Positions 45,773 through 58,061 of a stretch of DNA of 64,000 nucleotides are shown in pieces; the first letter of the stretch is position 1, and each line of letters begins with the position of its first letter. Position numbers and translations under genes: made by a program. The notes beneath the pieces are model-generated. The model had not been told where the DNA came from, ran no database searches, and was given only the letters and a program-made list of their open reading frames with translations. Source of the stretch: Gnomoniopsis sp. IMI 355080 (lineage: Eukaryota > Ascomycota > Sordariomycetes > Diaporthales > Gnomoniaceae); NCBI GenBank assembly GCA_027946555.1, contig JAPEVC010000079.1:1-64000 (forward strand). Direction: 5' to 3'.

Positions 45773-46930
45773 TTAGTATTCGGATACGGCGACCTCAATC
45801 ACACCCACACCCGAGATAGTATTCTCATCAGCCGCCTTGGTCGCACTACCGTCCGCAGTGGAGAGCACGATATAGACCTGGCCTGATGGTGGCAAAGTAG
45901 AGTTGCCATAGTTTGCTCCAGGTACGGCGGCGACGACATACTGTAGAATGTGTCAATAAGTCATCTCCTCTCAAAATGGAAACTTTGTAACAGGGGTCAA
46001 ACATATATATCACTTACATCATTGCCACTGACAGACGTCTTGACATAATACGTATCCAGCCCAGAGTAAAACACCGCATACACTGGTGTACTGGCGCTCG
46101 CCACCAGCCCCTTAGCCTGGGCATTAGCATATGCCCCCGTGAACGTCAACCCCGTCGAGCCAGCCGTGCACGGCGTCGCAGCCTCGACGACAGTCAGCGA
46201 AGGGAACGCAGTGAACGGCAACGCAGGATCCCCAGGCGCAAATCCCGTAATAAACTGCGCAGCAAGGCTATAGACTGCGTTGAAGTCGAGGGGCGTATCG
46301 AATGGTTTTGGGAACGGGGACGATTCGCCCATCTCGGCCCGGATGTAGGCCGAGTGACGGCTCTCGACGGTCAAGATGGCACCCGCAGCCGTGAGGTAGG
46401 CCTTGTTGGCGATGGCGGCGGCGGCGCCCAGGTATGCGGAGACGCCGACGCCTTCGAGGACCGAGGCGAGGGCGAGGAAGGATTGGGCGTCTGTGGAGGG
46501 GAAGGAGTAGGTGGCCTCGTGGACGGCGGAGGAGCCTAGGGCGCCGGCGAGGAAGGAGACATGGGTCTAGGATGGGGAGAAGAGTTAGAGTGTTTTAAGT
46601 GAGAAGGTTCTCATGTCAATATTTTGGCATAGAGTTGCTATGAGGGGGTGGGTTGTTTGGTTGGTTGGCGGAGCTTACCTTTTCGTCAAAGTAAATCTCT
46701 TTGAGGTTCTCGTAAAATGTCTCTGAGCAGCCAGCGACGGAGAAGTCCTCTGCGGTGTAGTTGGCGAGACCTTCTTGGTAGAACTTGCGCTCGAGATACT
46801 CGAGTGTCAAGGCATAGTTGAGGATAGTAACGTCGCCTCCTGCGGGAGCGTCGAAGTTGGCTCTCTTTTCCAGGGGTGCTGCTATGGAGGAGGCAGCCAG
46901 CAGGCCCATCAAGCTGGTAGAAGAACGCAT
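45773..46930 (-). CDS. secreted ferritin-like (Rds1-type) protein
   Basis: Three exons (46930-46679, 46566-46018, 45940-45773) with introns of 112 and 77 bp give about 322 residues. A signal peptide ends in a dibasic LEKR site, so the mature protein probably begins ANFDAP after Kex2-type cleavage. The ferritin-like four-helix bundle shows carboxylate/His ligands: Glu residues in LTLEYLERKFY, E-x2-H in DEKTHV (restored by the first splice), Glu in SVLEGVG, and E-x2-H in TVESRHSAY. A beta-rich C-terminal part follows. The family includes fission yeast Rds1, induced by nutrient and stress signals. Iron binding outside the cell or in the wall is plausible but unproven. Confidence 0.88.
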
Positions 46931-49523
46931 GGTGGATAGTAACGGGGTGACAGAAAGTGGCAGGAGGAGGATCTAGTGTAGTGAGTATTACTATTTTGTG
47001 AGACTTATATCTCATGATCCGTATCAAAAGACCTGGCCATGGCAGGAGGACGAGGGCTTCTTTATATACCACCACTGTCAACATCGATGACCGCGAGGTA
47101 GCCTTGACCTCAGTACCTCTAATGCCACCACATCTGCGAGCTTTCACGAATTAAGGTTGAGCCATCTGTCCAGTGACCCCAGAATATTTCCCCGGATCTA
47201 GCAAGCCCGCTCGCCCAGCCTTCCCACAAACATCTAGTGCTACCCGGAAGCAGAAGCCTCCCACGGCTGGAAGGAAGAAAGGTGATCATCAAAAATGAAT
47301 GACGCCTCTCCAGGAAAGCTTGGATCATCCGCTAGCAAGCAAATTACCTACCAAAACCAACGTCGCGCTTGGAAGTTTTGAGTGCTCTTTTTTCTTTCGT
47401 TGTCATGATGCTGGGTGGTACCCAACGCCGGAAGCATAGCTCTCCCGAACGGGAAAACCCACTTGACAGCTGAGCTTGGCGCACAAGCTTCCCTCGCGCT
47501 AGGGTCGAGTTTGTCATAAGATGAACATAATCACCTCAAATTTTGAATTGTCAAGAACCCACCCCTCAAAAGAAGCTGAGCAAGGAACGCTTCGGCCCAG
47601 CTGTAAGCCGGGCGGGAGTCGAGCTGCCCGGCCGCCCCAACAGAGGTTAGCGGCTTGGGGCAGCGACAATCCGAACGAGTTGCGGTGAATATTGATGGAC
47701 GGATGTTGAACAACCCGTTGGAAAGGTTCACAAGGTGGATGACTCGAACACATCTATCTGGACCGCTCCACGATCTTTACGAGATGAGAATTGTGGATAG
47801 GTCAAGAGGAAGCGCTACGGGTGCAGACGTGGGAAAGTGAGCCAGAGACGGGCGGAGAGAGGCAAAGGACGACGGGGCCCACTACATACACACAAGGATG
47901 TTTAGCTCAACATGCTGTTATACCTTAAAGGGGTATCGACAACACATTCTTCGGCAGCATGAAGGAATTTGAGCTCACTGATCATAATGTTCCTGAAGAA
48001 GCGCCGCGGAGTTTGGTACGTGCTGATCAGGTACGCCAGATGTCTCAGTCGAACCGAACAGATGAGGGTCGTTGTCGTGTGCCCAGGCGGCCAGGCAAGC
48101 CAGTAGCGACCTTGTGAAGACTAAGATATAAACGGCCATCAAACCGTCCAGAAAGATGGCGTTGAAAGACACAACACCCACCCAATGCAGAGACATGACA
48201 GCCAGCATGTCCCAACAGGTACCGCAGCTCGTCCCAGATTAAGTCTGCTCGCTCATTTTACCGACGCTTTCTTGACAAATAGACGTCGATCTCGTCTGAC
48301 TACTTATCGACCATTCCTTTGCGAACATAAATCAATAGAGCGGTAGAGGGCCAACGAGCGGACCATTGTCAAATGTCGGCCACTCTTCTGCATTGTGACT
48401 CGGTGTCGCGCTGAGGCGAGCCAGCAAGCAACAGCGACAGCGCCGATTTTTGTCAGACATCCACTTGACAGCAGCGTGTACGGACGTGCGTTCTTCGTCA
48501 AGACTTTGTCATGGTCATGCGCATCCCCTCCCGGTTCGAAGCCAGTCCTGTCGATCTAGGTAGCATCCTGAGGTGCGCCGCTTTCTGTATAGCTCCGTTT
48601 TTTTTGTTTTCTTTTTTCCCTTTATTATTATTATGTATGTACTTATGCCGGCTAGAGAAGCTCGAACTTTTCATCTTCAAGGTCCAGCCCAAGTGCTTCC
48701 TTGATTGATGCAGAGGGACAGAACTGTGGGTAGTCCGACAAAAGGCAACCAAACAGCTGGGAATTGAGCAAGTTTCTGACCCCGCTGTTTGGACCAGATT
48801 TGCTGATAGATCTCACAAAGTCTCTTCCCCTCTCTCATCCTTTCTCTCATCCAAGCAAGAACATTACAGCTTGAACTCGAGCTTGAAAGCGAGGCAAGCC
48901 CGTTTTCGTACAGGTCCATCCACCAGCGAGAACAGGGATCCAAGCAATGACGTAGGGAAGCTGATGTGGGGGCTTACGTCCTTTTGTTTATCTCAGCAGA
49001 CACAGCATCTTCTCTCCGGGCTATGTGACGTGTGTACGGAATATACTCCGGACTGCAATCAATGCGCAAGGATATACTTGAGACGATTGTCTACACTGAG
49101 ACTATTCACTCCAAGGTTCAGGGGGCCTGAATAAGCCCGCCAAGACAAAAAGCGAGTTCAAGATCTCAAAAAGCCCGGATTTCCCAGGCACCGCCAGGTT
49201 GCTTGCTTGTGACACTGCAGGTAGCATAGACGCAAGGGGGCAGGGCGTCCAAAGGGAAAGAGTGACGTAGTGTTGGGCAACTTCCCAGTTGTACGTACCA
49301 GATCCTTTGGTAGAGAGTGATCGCGGGGTCATGATGCACGCTATTATGGTCCCTGAGGTAGGCAGTAAGTTGTAGGCAAGATTATATATAACCCAAGACA
49401 AGAACCTAAGAGCAACCATCTCTTTTCTACATTTACAATTCCATCTACCTAAATACATTCTACATCACCAAAAAAAAAAACCAATTTTCAACCTACACAC
49501 ACACATACAAACACAACATCATC
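46931..49523. other. long intergenic region
   Basis: 2.6 kb without a supported gene. Short frames, for example 47975-48208 and 48498-48752, have no family resemblance. Poly-T runs lie around 48600. The right end holds the TATA (about 49383-49390) and a CA-rich leader for the small-protein gene. Confidence 0.5.
49383..49390 (+). promoter_or_regulatory. TATA box of the 79-residue protein gene
   Basis: TATATATA-type element about 135 bp before the ATG at 49524, followed by an A/C-rich leader. Confidence 0.55.
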
Positions 49524-49845
49524 ATGGACGCCCTCAAGAACTTCGCAAACAAGGCCGGCTCCGGCTCCACCTCCAACACCAACACCAATACTGCTGCTGG
49601 CGGCGCTCAAAAGGAGGACTACGTTGACAAGGGTAAATACACTCCTTCTTCCTTGTCTTTCTCCCCTTCCACTTCACAAGGAAACAAGCAGCTAACAGCT
49701 TTTCCAACCTAAAGCATTCGACTTTGGCTCCAAGAAGGCAGGCCACCCTATGGACCGCAACACGTCCGAGAAGATCACCGATGGTGCCCGCTCGGCCTAC
49801 GAGAAGGTTACTGGCAAGCCTGTCAACCCCAAGATTTCCAACTAA
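49524..49845 (+). CDS. conserved small fungal protein, 79 residues
   Basis: Two exons (49524-49632 and 49715-49845) with an 82-bp intron. The protein has a short amphipathic start MDALKNFANKAGSG, a Ser/Thr/Asn linker, EDYVDKAFDFGSKKAGH, and the conserved end EKITDGARSAYEKVTGKPV. Proteins with this EDYxDK...NEKITDGAR...KVNPKFSN pattern occur widely in filamentous ascomycetes without an assigned function. The TATA box, C/A-rich leader and C-ending codons suggest strong expression, perhaps in stress or conidia. Soluble, no signal peptide. Confidence 0.82.
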
Positions 49846-50367
49846 AGGAAAAGAGATGGGACGAAGAATTGTAATTGTATGAGCTTATGAAGATTGGGAT
49901 GGGGAATACTGAACTTGCGCGCATCATTGATACCATGATCAATACAAATCTATTTTAATACTTTAACACAAACTGTCTGTGCCTATGCTGTGCTGTGCTG
50001 TGCTGTTCTTGCAACGAACGTAGTTAATCATCGCCTTTCTGTGCAACATCAATTGTCTTTGTAAATTAGAGACTCATGCGATATCTACAACCGCAACCTA
50101 ACAGGCAGTGCTGTAGTCGCCGCCATCTCCTCTGGGTATACGCACACACCAAGGCTCCCCCATCCAGCAAACATGTCCCATCCTCCCAAGAAACTCCAAA
50201 GATGCAACCCTAGGTAGCAAGCCCGGTCCAAAAGCCTTTCCCGACTACAATAAATACAAAAGTCGAACCGGACCAACAATTATCATTTACACGCTCTCTC
50301 GGGGGCTCTCAACCTATTTGAATCAATCCCCACCCCCATCATCACCCTCCCCAAGACTACCCATATA
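49846..50367. other. region between convergent genes with pentanucleotide repeat
   Basis: A 522-bp stretch with a (TGCTG)n microsatellite at 49986-50006. Otherwise 3' UTR-like and without a gene. Confidence 0.5.
49986..50006. repeat. (TGCTG)n microsatellite
   Basis: Four tandem copies of TGCTG, followed by a partial copy. Confidence 0.8.
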
Positions 50368-51033
50368 TCATTTCCGATCATAAGCAAATACTTGATACGC
50401 CATTACCATTATCCACAACAAGAAGATACTACCCACCAAACCTAGCGAAAACACAGCCTGCCAGCCCTGGCAAATACTCTGCTGCTGCAGCCACGCCAGC
50501 GTCTCGAGTGTCTGGCCCGTAGGGTTCTTGTTGAACACCTGCGCATTGCACGCGCTCGATACGCCGTCGGGTCCCCACAGTGCCACAGACACCACGATCA
50601 AACCGACGACCCATAGTATAAACAGCATGAAGCCACCGATCATGACAATGGCGGGAAGGAGCCTTCGTTGGAAGATCAGCCAGAGCATGAGCCCGATGAA
50701 GACGATCACGAGCGCGCTGACGGTGATGTAGTAGGGAAAGTACCTGCGAAAGGGGTGGAAACGGATGATTAGCGATCGTAGGATTACGAGAAAAGAAAGA
50801 AAGAAGTGGCCAGGACTCAAGAGGGGGTTGAGGGGGGGGCTTTACCATGGGACGCCGAGTCTAAGTTGGCCTTGGATCTGGATGAAGGAGGCGAAGATAC
50901 CGAGGATAGCGGACGACGCGACGAGCATGAACAGCATCCATAGATTTAGTTGGATTGCGGGCCAATGGTACTTGTGGACACGCTCGATACGGCGCTCGTA
51001 CACGACTGAGCTGGTGGTGTCTGTTGTCGCCAT
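50368..51033 (-). CDS. four-TM MARVEL-like membrane protein
   Basis: Two exons (51033-50846 and 50743-50368) with a 102-bp intron (TG|GTAAAG...TTTCGCAG) give about 187 residues. Four hydrophobic helices are evident: LNLWMLFMLVASSAILGIF, ITVSALVIVFIGLMLWLIF, IVMIGGFMLFILWVVGLIVV and SLGLVGSIFLLWIMVMAYQV. A Cys-containing loop lies between helices 3 and 4. This is the layout of fungal MARVEL-domain proteins, thought to organise membrane domains or vesicle traffic. Sequence identity alone does not show a precise role. The long 5' flank probably carries its leader. Confidence 0.82.
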
Positions 51034-52647
51034 GGTGTCTGCGGTTCTCGTGTGTGCGTGTGGAATTCGAGTATGTGTGGAAAAGGAGCCCGGGGTCGAA
51101 GGGGGAGAATATCAGCAGCCGCGTGTTTCTGGCCGACGGTCACTCCTACGCCTCGCTGTTTCGCTTTGGAAGTAGATCCGATTTTGTAGTTTTTGTGTTT
51201 ATGCCTTGCTTGTCCCGTCCTTCTATTCGATTTTCAATGTGTCTCTTTCCCGATTCTATTTGTATCTTGCGCCGCAACGGGATGCGCAGGTCACAATCAC
51301 GAACGAGCCCAACACGAAACGCGAATTGGGCGATATATGGTATTCGGGAGAGTGCGCGAGAAGAAGCAATGCCTTGGGCAATGACTGCTGCACCGAACTG
51401 AATGTGACGGAACGGGAGGGCTTTCGGAGACTGAGAGAGAGAGCTTGGGCTTCGATCGTAGGAGGATGTCGTTCTAGCGCGGGTGGGTGGGTGTCAGCAC
51501 GACGGCACCACGTCGCAACGCTGATCGAGTCGCGAGAAAGGATGGTAATCCGAGCCCGGGAGCGCCAAAGTGAGGCGGCGGGCGAGATGAATTTTGGGCA
51601 GCGAGCGGAATCTGTCGAATGAGATTGAATCCCCGATTGTACTGCGCTGTGTTGGGTACTTTGCGCGGTAATTTTTCTTTTCCTCCGTTCGAGGCTGGGG
51701 GGTTTGTTGTCGTGGACTAGTTGTCGCGCGGCGAGGAAATGAATGTCGAGAAGAGGTCTGTGGTGTGATGCATGACGGACGCGAGAGGATACCTCAGGGA
51801 ATGGGCTAGGCGCAGTGACCGATACGACACTGTCCAACGCAACACAGTACAGAACAGCACAGCAAAGTAAGGCTGAGGCTGAGGAGTGGAGAGGAGGGGG
51901 TCGTAGTAGTGGTGGTGTTTCTTGGTTGACACTGACGTGGGAGTCTCTGACAGCAGAGCAGAGCGCCCTCAAATCAAGACCGGCGCGTCCAATTCAGCCA
52001 AAAAGTTGGTCGGTCTCTCGCCAATCTGACTTGCTGGTGGCTGGGGAAACAGCCAGCCGAGCAAGGACCTCATGTTTTCTGGGTTTATTTTAGCGCTCCC
52101 GACTCGCTGGCCTGGTCTAAACCTGATTAAGTAATCCTGAATGTAGGCACTCTCAAATTACCTAATTTTCTCACTTCATTTTCTACTGTGCATGGCGCAT
52201 TCTGTTCTGCGAGCATACAACGATACATGGACCTTTTCGGAGATTTCTGGCCCTTGAACGATCATCTGAACTTCAATCGAAGCTCTGACCATGATCAACA
52301 CTCTTTACAGCCGTGGGTCTCGCGGAGATCATCCAAGGACGGGGGCAGGGATTCCCCAGATCGGGATACACGATGTGGCTTGATGCGTCCCGGCCCGCTA
52401 AGGACCAACGTTGAACGGATCACTTGATATTGTACTTACACACGAGTATTTCATTCCATCGACGTCAACCTCACCCGAGAGACCAGCCATTCGAAGCCAT
52501 GAGACTTTTGCATCATGGAAAATAAAACTCGATATTAGGCGAAGAGTTATATACACTGCTCAGAATCAGAAGTTTCCGGGCCCTTTATTCTATCACCTGA
52601 ACGCCCCCCTCCCCAACCAAAAGAACAAGCTCCATCAATGTTTGACC
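51034..52647. other. intergenic region between MARVEL-like gene and P450
   Basis: 1.6 kb without a supported gene. An antisense-looking frame at 51256-51972 is Ser/Arg/His-rich, low in complexity and unlike any family. The segment is probably promoter and leader of the MARVEL-like gene. Confidence 0.5.
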
Positions 52648-54694
52648 CTACACCACAGGCGCCCGTCTCGAAATGTTGACAAACATGTCTTCAAAGTACG
52701 ACACGCCACCGTTGATGATGTATTTGCCCGGCTCTTCCTTGTTGACAATCGCCGGCGTGAAGTTGCGGAAGAACTGCAATGGCGCCTTGTACAACTCCAT
52801 CATCGCCACATCCCTACCTAGGCACACGCGAGCACCTATAAACGCACATGTTTGATCAGCTGGGCCGTCATCTGGAAGAGAAGGGGGAGAAAAAAAGAGG
52901 GCGGTGTTGAGGTGGAAACAAGAAATTGAAGCAAACGCACCATATCCGAAGCCCATACTGTACTTGTTGTACGTCTTTGCAGCAGCCTCGTCAAGCCAAC
53001 GCTCGGGACGGAACTCTTCAGCATCGGGGCCGTAGATGTTGACGTCGCGGTGGACGAGCCACGGGTTGCATCTGTAGGTGTTTTCCAACCTGGTTAGTCA
53101 TCAAGAACCCTTATATCCCTCCGCGACATTCCATCGCAGTTCATTCCAGAACCAAAAGGGGGGGGGGGTGTACATACGTCACCTCAGTGCCCTCCGGTAC
53201 AAATTTGCCAAATAGCTCGAGCCCACCCTTCGGTGCAAGCCGGGGGAAGATATTTGGCGCGGAAGGGGTCAAGCGGCCCGTCTCCTTGATGCACGCCATG
53301 TAATATGGGCAGTGCTCCATCACCTCCTCATACGAAGGAACCTTTGCCAAACAAAGTCAATGTCAGCTCTGAGCACACACACACCATACAGACCAAACGA
53401 CCTTCTAACCTATAAACATGGGAGTCGAAAGAAGAAAAATCTCACCTCACTCAATTTCCCCGCCCGCGTCGCCTCATCCACCTCGTCCATCAACTTCCCA
53501 TACACACGCGGGTTCTTCATCAAATACATCATCAGCGCCTGCAGCTGCGTTCCCGTCGTGTCCGCGCCCGCCAGCAGCACCAGCAAGATTTCCGCCTTGA
53601 TGTATTCCATGTCCAGCGGCTTGCCATCTTCGTCGCGCGCGTCCAGGAACGTCTGCAGCAGATCAATGCGCCCGCCCGTCGCGCCGTCCGCCATCGCCTG
53701 CTGGCGCTGGACGATGAGCCGGTCGCGGAAGCGCATCAGGGTGCCGATGCCCGAGTCTTGCTCTGGGCTGGCGACGAGGTATTTGCCGAGAAAGGTGCTC
53801 TTCATCCAGTTGGTGAAGGGGTAGAGGCGCGCGAGGATGCCAAAGGGGGTCTTTGGGAGAAGGGGAAGAAAGTTGTGTTAGCAAGTGCTATCATCACGGG
53901 CGCTGTGTTGGTTTGTCCACTTCCGCTGCTACCGCAGAAAAAAAAAAAAAAAGAAAGACTCACCAGTCCGTCGTGGAATCCCTGGATGAGCCCGCTGACA
54001 TCGGTGCCCTGCTTGATAAAGCCGAAAGGCTCACCAAAGCCCACCTCGGAGATGATGTCGTATGCGACGAATACAGCCCAAGGCGCAAAGTCCATCTGCT
54101 GACCTGTCTCGGCAAAGCGCTCGTTCAGCTTGGCGATCCAGTCCGTGATTCGCGCATCGATTAGCGGCTCCATTTTCTTAACGTTGCTAAAGGAGTCTTT
54201 GGAGGTCCAGCGTCAGTCTCTCTCTCTCTGTGCGTGACTTGGGAAAGCCAAAGGAAGGGGAGGGGGGTGGTCAGGTGGAGTTGTGGGATGTGAGACATAC
54301 AGGGCCCAGCTGCGATTTTGCGAAAGTACGCATGTTGCTTGCTATCCTGCATGTTGAACAGCGACTCCGTCTTGCCGAAGCTACCTGTGATGTAGTGCTG
54401 CGACTTGTTGGCTTGCCGGTTGTAGATGTCTGGCAGCTTGGTCGCGTCGCTGACGAGCAGCATGGTGGGCGTGATGCGAATCACGGGGCCATATTTGCGG
54501 TGGAGGGCCTGGAACGTCGTCGGCTCATCGCCCTTGACGTTGTGGTAAGTAATCCATAAACGTGTGACTGACGCCCAAAAAGGCCCTGGGAAGTCGCGTA
54601 GTGGATGGAGGAAGCGGTAGTAGATGATTTGGTATGCGAAGTTCAGTAAGACGTAAGCAAGCGGGAGAGCGAGGACCAGGCCAAGTAACGCCAT
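52648..54694 (-). CDS. cytochrome P450, pisatin demethylase-like
   Basis: Six exons: 54694-54301, 54196-53964, 53850-53446, 53341-53178, 53071-52941, 52835-52648. They give about 504 residues. An N-terminal membrane anchor (LGLVLALPLAYVLLNFAY) is followed by the proline-rich FLHPLRDFPGPFWAS. The I-helix is LAGADTTGT, the K-helix ExxR is KETGRLT, the aromatic motif is FRPERWL, and the haem loop GFGYGARVCLG is restored across the last intron with its Cys ligand. All five introns are 104-113 bp, longer than those of most neighbours. The family resembles fungal pisatin-demethylase-type P450s of the ER that oxidise plant or secondary metabolites. The substrate is unknown. The acceptor of intron 4 could also be the CCAG about 14 nt upstream, which would insert five residues in frame. 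Confidence 0.92.
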
Positions 54695-56591
54695 GGTGTA
54701 GATGAATTCTTGTAGGAAATAGGGAACGGGTGTTCTCCCTCTCTTGCTGTCTGCCCTCTTCTCTTTTTGTTCTCTTTTTCCTTTCCTTTCCTTTCCTTCT
54801 TATGTTCCTATGCACCCTCTTTATTAAGGGTCTGACCGTCTCCCGACCTTGCAGCAACCCGACAGGCTGGACAGACTTTGATTGTGCCCATAATCCCCGA
54901 GGAGACCATTCCACCCCATGCTCCGCATTACATATCCACGCCATCAGATTGCTTTGCCGTTGCGGGTCGGCATACATGGCGTGAGCAGCAGTAAGCACCA
55001 TAAGCACCACCACCACCACCACCACCCGTCTCCCGTTGTGGTTTGTGGGCCTACTAGCCCCATCTATCTCACCCGTCGTCCTCACTCCTCACACAAACAC
55101 CAACCGGCATCGATGCCTAGTGTGCCCCGAATGCGACATTATTTCCCTCCCCCAAAAAGGCCCCCCCAATTGGCAAGCGATATGCAGGTTGGTTATTTCA
55201 CACACCCACAATGATGCGCAACGGCTACCCCACAGAAAACCGGGCGACTTGCCCGGTGGGGCCGCCTTGACAGGTTCGATGCGGCTCGCTCCTGGCTGGT
55301 GCATATAATTGGACCCAGGCGGAAGGATTCCTAGCTTGACAACGTCAACTTCGGAGCCGGTTTGGGATGGAACCTGGTTTCCTCTGTTGTTCGTTTCGTC
55401 CTTGTTCCCACCTCTCACTGGCCGTCGTATATCCGGAGCTGTTGTGGCCCAGTCTTTAACATCTTCTTTCTCGTTCCCACAGTTATTGTCGTCGTCAACT
55501 TCCCGCGGAACTTGCCAGACACGAATCGCACTCTGTAAAAGCCCAAGCCGTCACCGTCCAAGGTCGATGGCCATCCTTGAGCATTTCGCGGACATTTCCT
55601 CCGTTTCTAGGCAAGAAAAAAGTATATATGATATGTTGCCGGTTTCATCGATGCAATGCTAGCTCGTTAGTATTTGTGATATATCACATGTGAACAGTAT
55701 TGGGTTAGCGGCACGTTGATGATCTTCTCTATAAAAAGTCTCGATGGAATACTATAATAACGGGCTTCGAGCCGAAAAGTAAGAGGATGTGCAAAATTGT
55801 GGAATAGTATGGTCTGCCACTTCCAGGATGAAGATAATCCGCAATTTCTTGTGGGATGACATGTTATAGCGAGTCCGCCAGTAGGACAGGATACTTCACT
55901 GTCACAAAGCGTATTGTGGATACATGCAGTCGCATCGGAGTACCTTTGCTTCTCAGCTTGAGATACCCACACCTGGTTGGACGACCATATACCATCGTTA
56001 CATCGAACATCCCAGGGCAAGTTCTCCATAATAACGTTTCTCGACCTATGGCCTCGACTGATCTCCGAGCCTTCAATATCGCCTTATGCACTGCATACGT
56101 ACCACATGGCAACTGAAAAGAAGGACCGAGACGAGCCAGGAGAAGCAATTCCTCGGAGTAAATCTTGGTAGCGCTCGTCTCAGAATCCGTCATATGTAAA
56201 TCCTTGCCTTGCACAACGTCCTCTCTGAACCCAAAGAAGAACATGACCCCTTGGCAAAAGACCCGCGGTTCCACCACTTCGCCTTCAATGAAGACTCTTT
56301 TTCCCTCTTTGCAAGGGATAATTTCATTGCCTAGGAAATGGACAATATGTAGTAAGGATAAATCCTAGACGATCTACATAGTCTTTGCCTTCCCCCTTGA
56401 GATTGCGTCTGGTCCGCATCCGAAGATATGTGCTCGTGTGACGCCCTTTTCCGTCGTATTGACTTCCTTCCCGACGTCGAATCCACTGATATGTTTACGC
56501 ACTGGCCTGATCTCCTTAAACCCAAGTCTCCCCACGGTACACTAGCGTCCAAACAGACTGCAGTGCGGAAGTTCCCATTCTATCGTTCATC
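54695..56591. other. intergenic region with microsatellites
   Basis: 1.9 kb between divergent genes. It holds a (CTTTC)n tract at about 54776-54799 and (CAC)n at 55005-55025. A minus-strand frame at 55864-56277 has a faint BTB-like start (see findings) but no continuation. No gene is called. Confidence 0.5.
55005..55025. repeat. (CAC)n microsatellite
   Basis: Seven CAC units in the P450 upstream region. Confidence 0.85.
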
Positions 56592-58061
56592 ATGGTTGAA
56601 ACCCAAGGCCCGACAGTGGATGCCGTTTCCATTGCATTCGGCGTGTTGACGCTGGTTACTATTTCGTTGCGACTTTGGGCCAGGATATTTGTGGTAAAAT
56701 CACTAGGAATTGATGACTGTAAGTATTAAACATCCATCTGAAGAGGTCCGAATGGACAATGCTTCATACTGACCAAGCTCGTGGGTGGAACAGACTTGAT
56801 TTGTGTGGCTGCGGTAAGCTGAGGACGACACCCGTTCACACCTTCTACCAACCAGAAACATAGAAGACTCATACAAGCGCAGCTGTTATCCTGGGGATTC
56901 ATTGCCACCACACTTGCCTGTAAGAACACCGCTGCTCCCGACACCAATGCACTAACAACCCTAAGCACATGCTGACAATCTCCTTTGACAAATAAATAGC
57001 CGTCCGCTATGGCCTAGGTAGCCACATCAGCGACGTCGAAGAGCACTACGGCGCCGACGACCTCATCACCTACGCCCAAATTGTCTGGCTTTCCTCCCTC
57101 TTTTACAACGCCTGCCTCGGCTTCATCAAAGTCTCCGCCCTGGCCCTGTACATGCGGCTGGGCGACCGCACCCTGCGCCGCCTGGCCATCATCATGATCG
57201 CCGTCGTCACCTGCCAGGCGTCGGCCAACGTGCTCGCCGCCCTCTTCCAGTGCACGCCCATCTCGGCGGCTTGGGACAAGACGGCGGGCGAGACGTACAA
57301 GTGTATCGACATCAATGCGTTTTACTTGGCCAACGCCGCTGTCAACATCTTTACTGATCTGTTGACGTATTCGCTGCCCATCCCACTGGCGTTGAAGTTG
57401 CAGATGCCTCTGCGGCAAAGGATAGGCTTGGCGGTGATCCTTTGTCTTGGTCTGTTGTAAGTTTTTTAGTTTCTTTTTAGGTTTTTGGTGGCGAAAACTC
57501 CACCCCCCTCCTGTTTTCCATTTGTTCTTCACGCACATCGGAACTAATCAAGCCTCTCCTCCCACCAATAGCGCATGCGTCTCTTCCATCATACGCATCA
57601 GCTACATCCCGCAAATGCTCGTCTCCACCGACGCCACATGGGCCATCGCCGGCGCCATGTACTGGAGCGTCATCGAGACCAACATCGGCATCCTCTCGGC
57701 CTCGATTCCATCTTGGAAAGTTCTCGCCAAGCGTTACGTGCCGCGCCTTCTGGGCAGCTCCAACGGCCGTGGTGGCACCTCGGGCAAATACAACACCGGC
57801 TCAGGAGCCTACCATCTGTCATCAATGGGGGGCGGCGGTGGCGGCGGTGGCGTTGGCACTGCAAAGGCGATCCGGCTTCCAAGTACCTCGGCGACCCATG
57901 AGACCGAGGTCGGAGTTGCGAAAAAGTCATTTGGAGCGCACGTGGGTAAGCGCGGGGTGGTGACGCGGGATGATAGCAGTGATGAGGAGGCGTTGTTTAC
58001 GCCGACGGGGAGGATTGGGGTCAAGACGGAGATAAGTATGAAATTTGAGGAACAGAAGTAA
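56592..58061 (+). CDS. Pth11-like rhodopsin-fold membrane receptor
   Basis: Five exons (56592-56718, 56794-56813, 56883-56919, 57000-57456, 57572-58061) give about 376 residues. Exons 2 and 3 are only 20 and 37 nt, but all junctions restore the family sequence: GIDDYLICVAALLSWGFIATTLASVRYGLG. Seven TM helices are predicted. FIKVSALALYMRLG, ALFQCTPISAAWD with its Cys, and YWSVIETNIGILSASIPSW are standard landmarks of the fungal rhodopsin-like (SAT4/Pth11-related) family. The hydrophilic tail contains a Gly8 run and basic/Ser patches. No CFEM domain precedes it. Members sense surface or chemical cues in some pathogens, but most are uncharacterised. It ends convergent with the Zn2Cys6 regulator. 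Confidence 0.88.

Noticed and set aside
48525..48560. GGTTCGAAGCC resembling a tRNA T loop
   Set aside because: No stem pairing and no matching A box at the right distance.
51256..51972. A 238-residue minus-strand frame
   Set aside because: Ser/His/Arg-rich low-complexity composition, no motif, and no splice-linked continuation; lies in the leader/promoter area of the MARVEL-like gene.
53841..54300. Similar-length P450 introns as introner elements
   Set aside because: The intron sequences were compared by eye and share only splice signals and pyrimidine tracts.
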